DNA of 11,171 nucleotides, taken from contig JBKHDD010000162.1 in assembly GCA_046541515.1 (NCBI GenBank), forward strand, positions 1 to 11,171, read 5' to 3'. Below, in pieces: positions 6,594 through 11,171 of this stretch (position 1 is the stretch's first letter; every line of letters begins with the position of its first letter). This DNA is from CAYFVR01 sp046541515 (GTDB lineage: Bacteria > Desulfobacterota > Desulfobacteria > Desulfobacterales > Desulfococcaceae). Made by a program: the position numbers and the translations under genes. Under the pieces are notes generated by a model. It made no database searches, was not told the origin of the DNA, and worked only from the letters and a program-made list of their open reading frames with translations.

Positions 6594-7684
6594 GCCTGCG
6601 ACACATGGCGGAGTACCGGGACCCCGAGCTGTCCCGTCCGCTGATCGAACAAATCCGCGCCAAAAGCCGCCGGCCCGTCAGGCTGATGGAGGTCTGCGGC
6701 ACCCATACCATGTCCATTTTCCGAAGCGGCCTTCGCGGCGTATTGCCGGAAACCATCTCCCTGCTTTCCGGGCCCGGCTGCCCGGTCTGCGTCACCGCCC
6801 AGGGCGAGATCGACGCCTTCGTGGATCTGGCGCGGCGGGAAGGCGTGACGGTGGCCACCTTCGGCGACCTGCTGCGGGTGCCGGGCGCCCATTCCACGCT
6901 GGAGAAGGAGCGGGCCGCCGGACGGGACGTGCGCATCGTCTACTCCGCCACCGACGCGGTGGAGCTGGCCCGCAAGCGGCCCGAGCGGACGGTGGTCTTC
7001 CTGGGCATCGGCTTCGAGACCACGGCCCCCACGGTGGCGGCGGCGATCTTGGCCGCGCGCCAGGCGGGGCTGGAAAACTTCCGCGTTTTTTCGGCCCACA
7101 AACGGGTTCTGCCCGCCCTGTTCGCCCTCACCGCCGATCCGGAACTGGCCATCGACGGCTTTCTGCTGCCGGGCCACGTCTCCATCGTGCTGGGACTCGA
7201 CGGCTACCGACCGCTGTTCGAGCGTCATCCCCTGCCCTGCGTGGTGGCCGGTTTCGAACCGACGGACATCCTGCGGGCGGTGCTGCGGCTGGTGGAACAG
7301 GTGGAGGCGGACGCGCCGGCCCTGGAAAACGCCTACGGCCGCGCCGTCACGGAGAACGGCAACGCCAAGGCCCGCCAGATCATGGATACGGTGTTCGAAC
7401 CCGGCGACGCGGTCTGGCGCGGGATGGGAAACATTCCGGACGGCGGCCTGTTCATCCGAGAGGCCTTCGCGCCGTTCGACGCCCGCCGGGCCTTCGACGT
7501 TTCCGTGGAAGACGTGCCGGAACCGCCGGGCTGCGCCTGCGGCGAGGTCATCACCGCCCGTCGCACCCCGCCGGAATGTCCGCTCTTTCGCAAACGTTGC
7601 ACGCCCATGCGGCCGGTGGGTCCGTGCATGGTTTCCAGCGAAGGCGCCTGCGCCGCCTGGTATCGGTTCCATTCGGAGGAATAG
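6590..7684 (+). CDS. hypD: [NiFe]-hydrogenase Fe(CN)2CO assembly factor HypD
   Basis: HypD is the cytoplasmic iron-sulfur scaffold which, with HypC, holds the iron while two CN ligands (from HypE) and one CO are added before delivery to the hydrogenase large subunit. The 364-residue length is typical. Conserved motifs: Cys36 in EVCGTHTMS; GPGCPVC with Cys64 and Cys67; GFETTAP from residue 141; PGHVS; VVAGFEP; and a C-terminal Cys cluster (315, 317, 330, 337, 346, 354) that includes the [4Fe-4S] ligands. Nothing catalytic looks damaged. The ATG at 6590 overlaps the cyclase stop (ATGA), implying coupled translation, and there is no independent promoter. hypC, which usually precedes hypD, is not found on either strand of the window and must be elsewhere if the pathway works. 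The next gene starts 44 bases downstream. Confidence 0.97.
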   Translation: MSLRHMAEYRDPELSRPLIEQIRAKSRRPVRLMEVCGTHTMSIFRSGLRGVLPETISLLSGPGCPVCVTAQGEIDAFVDLARREGVTVATFGDLLRVPGAHSTLEKERAAGRDVRIVYSATDAVELARKRPERTVVFLGIGFETTAPTVAAAILAARQAGLENFRVFSAHKRVLPALFALTADPELAIDGFLLPGHVSIVLGLDGYRPLFERHPLPCVVAGFEPTDILRAVLRLVEQVEADAPALENAYGRAVTENGNAKARQIMDTVFEPGDAVWRGMGNIPDGGLFIREAFAPFDARRAFDVSVEDVPEPPGCACGEVITARRTPPECPLFRKRCTPMRPVGPCMVSSEGACAAWYRFHSEE

Positions 7685-7728
7685 GGACCGCCCGGCCATT
7701 CAACCCGCAACTCGAAAGAGGGAGGCCC

Positions 7729-8625
7729 ATGTTACTTCCCGAGGAAGCGCGCCAACGGTTTTTCAAACTGCACACGGGCCTGCTTGCCTTCGTGGATCGG
7801 GAAACGGAAGGCAAAAACGGGGGCGCCTGCACGCCCGAGGAAATTCTCAAGCTCCCCCCGCCCGACCTGCTTCCGTTGCGGGATGCCTTGTGGGGGGATC
7901 CGAAATGGGTGGCCCGGTACGTCGAAGCGAACCCGGACGGGCTGTCGCCGGAGGAGCTGGAAATCGTATCGGGCTGGCGCCATTTCAAACGGGGCTCGTT
8001 TTGCATTTTCAAACAGCTCAAAAAGCACGCGGTGTTCATCGAAATGGATTCCAAAGACCCCCGGGTCTTCGGCGTGTTGGCCTTGACCAATTCCTTGGAG
8101 GAGATGCTACCCGAAATGCCGGTTATGGTGGAGAACGCGGTGCTGCTGCCGTTTCAAGACGTCATCATCTACGACGGCATCCTGGCGCCCCGAAACATTT
8201 TGTTCGGACGGGGCATACGAAACAGCATGCGGGACTGGTACAACGAGGCCAAGGCCCGATACGGCGTCATCACCCAACTGCCCTTCGACGGGGAGAAAAA
8301 TCCCGAACGGGATCGGGAACGGCTGGCCTACTACCTGCGCAGCGAGCGCAACCGGGAACACTACGCCGACGAAATCGCCGAACTGGTGGAAAAAAGCGAA
8401 GACCTGAACATCTTCTACCACCAGGAAATCGCCAAATCCTCCGCCCGCCATTTTGGAAAACGGCTTCGGGAGGCGGGCGTGGAAAACGGTTTTTTCGGCA
8501 TTTTCGTGGACACCATCGTCGCGTCGGGCGACACCCGCGAGGCCCTGGACCGGAACTTGGCGGCGTTGCTGCCGGAATCGCGACGGCCTTACGTGTACGT
8601 TTACCAGCTCCGGCGGAGCAAATAA
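7729..8625 (+). CDS. Uncharacterised 298-residue protein between hypD and hypE
   Basis: I do not recognise a named family. The protein is predicted soluble: no signal peptide or membrane helix. The N-terminal third is helical and acidic. The middle (about residues 74-165) is rich in conserved-looking strand patterns: LEIVSGWRHFKRGSFCIFKQ, then HAVFIE, VFGVLAL, then PVMVENAVLLPFQDVIIYDG with LFGRGIRN shortly after. I have the impression of similar stretches in unnamed proteins of other bacteria, sometimes in stand-alone form, but cannot verify it. The C-terminal third is highly charged (ERDRERLAYYLRSERNREHY) with possible coiled-coil character and ends in FFGIFVDTIVASGDT and a basic tail. No metal-binding Cys cluster or nucleotide-binding loop is visible. 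ATG 7729 is chosen because a strong GAGGGAGG stretch (7718-7725) precedes it; the frame is open farther upstream only inside hypD. Its position between hypD and hypE suggests co-expression with hydrogenase maturation, but not necessarily a role in it. Confidence 0.85.
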   Translation: MLLPEEARQRFFKLHTGLLAFVDRETEGKNGGACTPEEILKLPPPDLLPLRDALWGDPKWVARYVEANPDGLSPEELEIVSGWRHFKRGSFCIFKQLKKHAVFIEMDSKDPRVFGVLALTNSLEEMLPEMPVMVENAVLLPFQDVIIYDGILAPRNILFGRGIRNSMRDWYNEAKARYGVITQLPFDGEKNPERDRERLAYYLRSERNREHYADEIAELVEKSEDLNIFYHQEIAKSSARHFGKRLREAGVENGFFGIFVDTIVASGDTREALDRNLAALLPESRRPYVYVYQLRRSK

Positions 8626-8762
8626 GGTTCGACCCAATACCGCTCACTTTGGGAGTCCCCATGAACAATGGTGCTTGATTGGCCAAGAGCGTATGCGATA
8701 CGCCCCTACAAATTTTCGCCAAAATGAACGGAATTGAGGTTAGACCTGAAATTCGGAGACCC
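8626..8762. other. hypE leader with palindromic repeat relic
   Basis: A 137-base gap with no gene of its own. It contains the inverted repeat GCGTAT/ATACGC (8689-8694 and 8698-8703, 3-base loop) followed by CCCTACA. The frame of hypE is open back to a start-like codon at 8679, but that stretch overlaps the repeat, lacks HypE similarity and has no good ribosome binding site. Confidence 0.5.
8689..8710. repeat. Short palindrome with CGCCCCTACA flank, possible interspersed-repeat relic
   Basis: GCGTAT (8689-8694), a GCG loop, and ATACGC (8698-8703) form a perfect short stem; ATACGCCCCTACA continues to 8710. GTAGGGGCGTAT-type palindromes recur as dispersed intergenic repeats in many environmental bacterial genomes, and this looks like one half of such a unit. 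Only one copy is in the window, so its repetitive nature is inferred. Confidence 0.4.
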
Positions 8763-9776
8763 ATGGAATCGGACACCATTCTTCTGGACCACGGCGGCGG
8801 CGGCAAAATCGCCCATCAATTGATCGTCGAAACCCTGCTGCCCCTTTTCGACAACCCGGCCCTCGACCGGCTGGACGACGGCGCGGTCGTCGAAGTCGGC
8901 GGGGTCCGGCTGGCCTTTTCCACCGACTCCTTCGTGGTGGACCCGCTTTTCTTTCCGGGCGGCGACATCGGCGACCTGGCGGTCAACGGCACGGTCAACG
9001 ACGTGGCCATGTGCGGCGCCCGGCCGCTGTTTCTCAGCGCGGGCCTCATCGTGGAAGAAGGCTTTCCCGCCGCCGACCTGGAGCGGGTGCTCAAAAGCAT
9101 GGCCGCCGCGGCCCGAACCGCCGGGGTCCAAATCGTCACCGGCGACACCAAGGTGGTGCCCCGGGGCGCGGCGGATCGGCTGTTCATCAACACCGCCGGC
9201 ATCGGCCTGGTTCGGGAGGGCGTGGACATCGCCGGGGCCAACGCCCGGGCCGGCGACAAGGTGATTTTGAGCGGCACCATGGCCGACCACGGCATGACCG
9301 TGATGACCCGGCGGGAGGGGATCGAGTTCCAGAGCGAGATCGTCAGCGACACCGCCGCCCTCAACGGCCTGGTGGGCCGAATGCTCGACGCCCATCCGGC
9401 CCATGTCCACGTATTGCGCGACCCCACCCGGGGCGGCGTGGGCACCACCCTCAACGAGATCGCCCAAAGCTCCCGCGTCGGGGTGAAAATCCGCGAGGAC
9501 AGGCTGCCGGTGCGGGACGCGGTGGCCGGCGTCTGCGAACTGCTCGGCTTCGATCCGCTCTACGTGGCCAACGAAGGCAAGCTGATCGCCTTCGTGGCCG
9601 AGGAACGGGCCGAATCGGTGCTGGAAATTCTCCAGGCCGATCCCCTGGGCAGGGAGGCCTGCATCATCGGGGAGGCGGTGGCGGATCATCCCGGCAAGGT
9701 TTTCATGGAAACCCGCATCGGCGGCAACCGGATCGTCGGCATGCTGGCCGGCGAACAGCTGCCGCGCATCTGCTGA
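8763..9776 (+). CDS. hypE: Carbamoyl-dehydratase HypE ([NiFe]-hydrogenase maturation)
   Basis: A 337-residue cytoplasmic enzyme of the PurM-like superfamily. HypF transfers a carbamoyl group to the HypE C-terminal Cys; HypE uses ATP to dehydrate it to a thiocyanate, and the cyanide is passed to iron on the HypC-HypD complex. Motifs seen: HGGGGKIAHQLI near the N terminus, GDIGDLAVNGTVNDVAMCGA, TGDTKVVPRGAADRLFINT, LSGTMADHGMTVM, DPTRGGVGTTLNEIAQ and VANEGKLIAFV. It ends in PRIC with the reactive Cys337 as the last residue, as required. ATG 8763 is chosen over the in-frame codon at 8679 because homology begins at SDTILLDHG and GGAG (8755-8758) lies just upstream. hypF, hypC, hypA and hypB are absent from the window. 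The gene follows the unknown ORF by 137 bases, so it may have an extra promoter, though none is obvious. Confidence 0.97.
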   Translation: MESDTILLDHGGGGKIAHQLIVETLLPLFDNPALDRLDDGAVVEVGGVRLAFSTDSFVVDPLFFPGGDIGDLAVNGTVNDVAMCGARPLFLSAGLIVEEGFPAADLERVLKSMAAAARTAGVQIVTGDTKVVPRGAADRLFINTAGIGLVREGVDIAGANARAGDKVILSGTMADHGMTVMTRREGIEFQSEIVSDTAALNGLVGRMLDAHPAHVHVLRDPTRGGVGTTLNEIAQSSRVGVKIREDRLPVRDAVAGVCELLGFDPLYVANEGKLIAFVAEERAESVLEILQADPLGREACIIGEAVADHPGKVFMETRIGGNRIVGMLAGEQLPRIC

Positions 9777-9917
9777 TCGGCGGATTGCCTTGGGCGTCGG
9801 CCATGGAGCGCTTGCGGTCCCGGGACGCGGGACCACCGAATCCAAGGTTGTTCCCGGGCTCGAACCGTTCCCACGGACCATTCCCCTCTTTTCAACTTTT
9901 TCCACGGAACGAAACCG
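9777..9917. other. hypE-apbE spacer with hairpin
   Basis: A 141-base gap without a gene. GGTCCCG (9816-9822) pairs perfectly with CGGGACC (9828-9834) around a 5-base loop. No T tract follows on either strand, so this is not a standard terminator; it may pause transcription, stabilise the upstream mRNA, or bind a protein. Confidence 0.5.
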
Positions 9918-10973
9918 ATGATTCTTCGGATGCCACGTTGGAGAATGACCATTTGGATCGGTCTTGCGCTTTCCGGCCTTGTCCTGGCGGCCCCCTCCGG
10001 CTCCCGAGCCGCGGCGGAACGGGGCCGGGAAGTGCTCATTCAGGGCCACACCATGGGCACGACCTATCACGTCAAAGTCGTGTCCCAAAAAACCGATCTG
10101 AGCGACCTGGAAACCCGGATCAACAATCGGCTGGCGGAAATCAACCGGAGCATGTCCATCTACGACCCCCAAAGCGAGATCAGCCGCTTCAACCGGGACG
10201 CCCGGGTGGACACGCCCTTTCCCATCTCGGGCGATTTCCTGGAGGTGGTTTCCGTCGGGCTTCGGCTGTTCAGGCTGACGGGAGGGGCATGGGACGCCAC
10301 GGTGAATCCGCTGGTCAATCTCTGGGGCTTCGGCAGCCGGAGCGAAAAGCGGCGAGTGCCGGACGCGGAGGAAATCGCCGCCGTCTTGCCCGCGGTGGGC
10401 TTCCAGCACATTTCGGTTTCCGAAGACGGCTTCCTGGTGAAGCGGATACCCGGCATCGCCCTGGACCTGGGCTCCATCGCCAAGGGATACGGCGTGGACC
10501 AGATCGCCCGACTGGTGGAAGCGGCGGGGCACGCCGATTACATCGTGGAGATCGGCGGGGAAATCTACGCCGCGGGCCGACGGCCCGACGGCGAGAAATG
10601 GCGGATCGGCATCAACCGCCCCCGCCCCGGCGCGGCCCCGGGCGAAGTCTATCGGGTGGCCACGCTGGAAAACCAGGGTTTCGCCACCAGCGGCGACTAC
10701 CGCAATTTCTTCATGGCGGGCGGAAAGCGGTATTCCCACGTCATCGACCCCCGCACCGGCCGGGCCGTGACCAACCGGGTGGTCAGCGCCTCGGTGATCG
10801 CGGAAACCTGCACCTTTGCCGACGGTCTGGCCACGGCGCTGATGGTGATGGGGCCGGAGGCGGGAATCGAGCTGGTCGACCGGCTGGAGGGCGTGGAGGC
10901 GTTCATCGTGGTGGAAGGGCCGGGGGATGCGCTGGTGAATCACGCCTCGGAGGGATTCGCCAGCGAGGAATAG
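9918..10973 (+). CDS. apbE: FAD:protein FMN transferase (ApbE family), exported
   Basis: ApbE uses FAD and Mg2+ to attach FMN covalently to a Thr/Ser of target redox proteins, such as Rnf/Nqr subunits and other extracytoplasmic FMN-binding domain proteins, on the outer face of the inner membrane. The 351-residue protein has an N-terminal signal: basic residues at 4-9, a hydrophobic core at about 11-25, and possible cleavage after AAA at 31-33. There is no lipobox Cys, unlike many ApbE proteins. Family motifs: HTMGTTYHV (44-52), MSIYDPQSEISRFN (79-92), WDATVNPLVNLWGFG, DLGSIAKGYGVD (183-194), EIGGEI (211-216), TSGDYRNFF (from 257), SHVIDPRTGRAV (273-284) and TFADGLATAL, with Asp302 and Thr306 as likely Mg2+ ligands. 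ATG 9918 has a modest GGAACGA site; ATG 9930 is an alternative. It is last in the plus-strand gene row. No flavinylation target lies in the window, so its substrate is unknown. Confidence 0.95.
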   Translation: MILRMPRWRMTIWIGLALSGLVLAAPSGSRAAAERGREVLIQGHTMGTTYHVKVVSQKTDLSDLETRINNRLAEINRSMSIYDPQSEISRFNRDARVDTPFPISGDFLEVVSVGLRLFRLTGGAWDATVNPLVNLWGFGSRSEKRRVPDAEEIAAVLPAVGFQHISVSEDGFLVKRIPGIALDLGSIAKGYGVDQIARLVEAAGHADYIVEIGGEIYAAGRRPDGEKWRIGINRPRPGAAPGEVYRVATLENQGFATSGDYRNFFMAGGKRYSHVIDPRTGRAVTNRVVSASVIAETCTFADGLATALMVMGPEAGIELVDRLEGVEAFIVVEGPGDALVNHASEGFASEE

Positions 10974-11095
10974 AGACGAGCCGGACGCCGGTCTTCACTC
11001 GTCGAGCGACCGCGCGCGGCAGAATGTCGGGGGGTTTTTCCCGCAACCCAAGGCCGGCCTTCGGGGAAAAGGCGTTGGCAATCGTCCAAAACGCA
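10974..11095. other. apbE 3' region with a 12-bp perfect palindrome
   Basis: This stretch lies between the apbE stop and the terminator stem and contains no gene. The perfect palindrome AAGGCCGGCCTT is at 11050-11061. A second short inverted repeat, GGCCGA-A-TCGGCC (11152-11164), lies past the terminator near the window edge. Confidence 0.4.
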
Positions 11096-11137
11096 AAACG
11101 CCGGAGCGATGGATTTCCGCTCCGGCGTTTCTATTTT
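11096..11137 (+). terminator. Strong rho-independent terminator after apbE
   Basis: AAACGCCGGAGCG (11096-11108) pairs perfectly with CGCTCCGGCGTTT (11118-11130) around a 9-base loop and is followed by CTATTTTTT. It closes the cyclase-hypD-hypE-apbE block. A-rich sequence on the left side means it could also work in the other direction for a convergent gene to the right. Confidence 0.9.
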
Positions 11138-11171
11138 TTGGGGAAAGCGACGGCCGAATCGGCCTACTTCT

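Noticed and set aside
8679..8762. Upstream start for HypE at 8679
   Set aside because: The extra 28 residues have no HypE similarity, overlap the palindromic repeat and lack a good ribosome binding site; ATG 8763 has GGAG just upstream.
8706..10943. A 745-codon minus-strand open frame across hypE and apbE
   Set aside because: It lies antisense to two clearly recognised genes, and its translation is a biased His/Gly/Pro-rich sequence without motifs.
1..11171. CRISPR array, tRNA or rRNA
   Set aside because: No regularly spaced direct repeats, cloverleaf-like segments or rRNA-like stretches were seen on reading both strands.

Overview
The window is GC-rich and compact. Its gene content (hypD and hypE for [NiFe]-hydrogenase maturation, an exported ApbE flavin transferase, a very large membrane-bound class III nucleotidyl cyclase) fits an anaerobic, hydrogen-metabolising deltaproteobacterium of the Desulfobacterota type. 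That placement is inferred from gene content and protein style; no rRNA or other taxonomic marker is present.

Left part (1-1205). The 5' portion of an ABC-2-type ABC transporter ATPase gene runs off the left edge on the minus strand. It diverges, across a 246-base spacer rich in hairpins and short repeats, from a small plus-strand gene for an alkyltransferase-like (Atl) DNA-damage-sensing protein. Its active-site motif reads PWHRV, so it binds alkylguanine but cannot repair it.

Scarred region (1206-2880). Three broken genes lie end to end. First is the C-terminal remnant of an AAA-ATPase/PD-(D/E)XK nuclease-like protein (minus). Next is the C-terminal remnant of an IS4-like transposase (minus). 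Last is a sterol desaturase/fatty acid hydroxylase-family gene (plus) that begins exactly at the transposase breakpoint. It carries an in-frame amber codon where a Tyr is expected and has lost the first His of its first histidine box. The simplest reading is insertion of an IS into the nuclease gene, then an IS-adjacent deletion fusing the residual element to the start of the desaturase gene, which has since decayed.

Middle (2880-3764). An AT-richer spacer leads to a DUF1499 putative lipoprotein gene with a strong ribosome binding site. A short spacer with a plausible sigma70 promoter follows.

Right part (3765-10973). Five genes lie head to tail on the plus strand: a 942-residue sensor cyclase, hypD, an unrecognised 298-residue protein, hypE and apbE. 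The cyclase stop and the hypD start overlap in ATGA, which suggests translational coupling of a second-messenger enzyme to a hydrogenase maturation factor. HypD carries the Fe(CN)2CO assembly scaffold function and HypE makes the cyanide ligand. hypC, normally next to hypD, is not in the window, and an unknown gene sits between hypD and hypE. The cyclase has Ile in place of the usual transition-state Asn and a C-terminal domain that looks like an HD-GYP domain stripped of its HD and GYP residues. A strong rho-independent terminator closes the block at 11096-11137.
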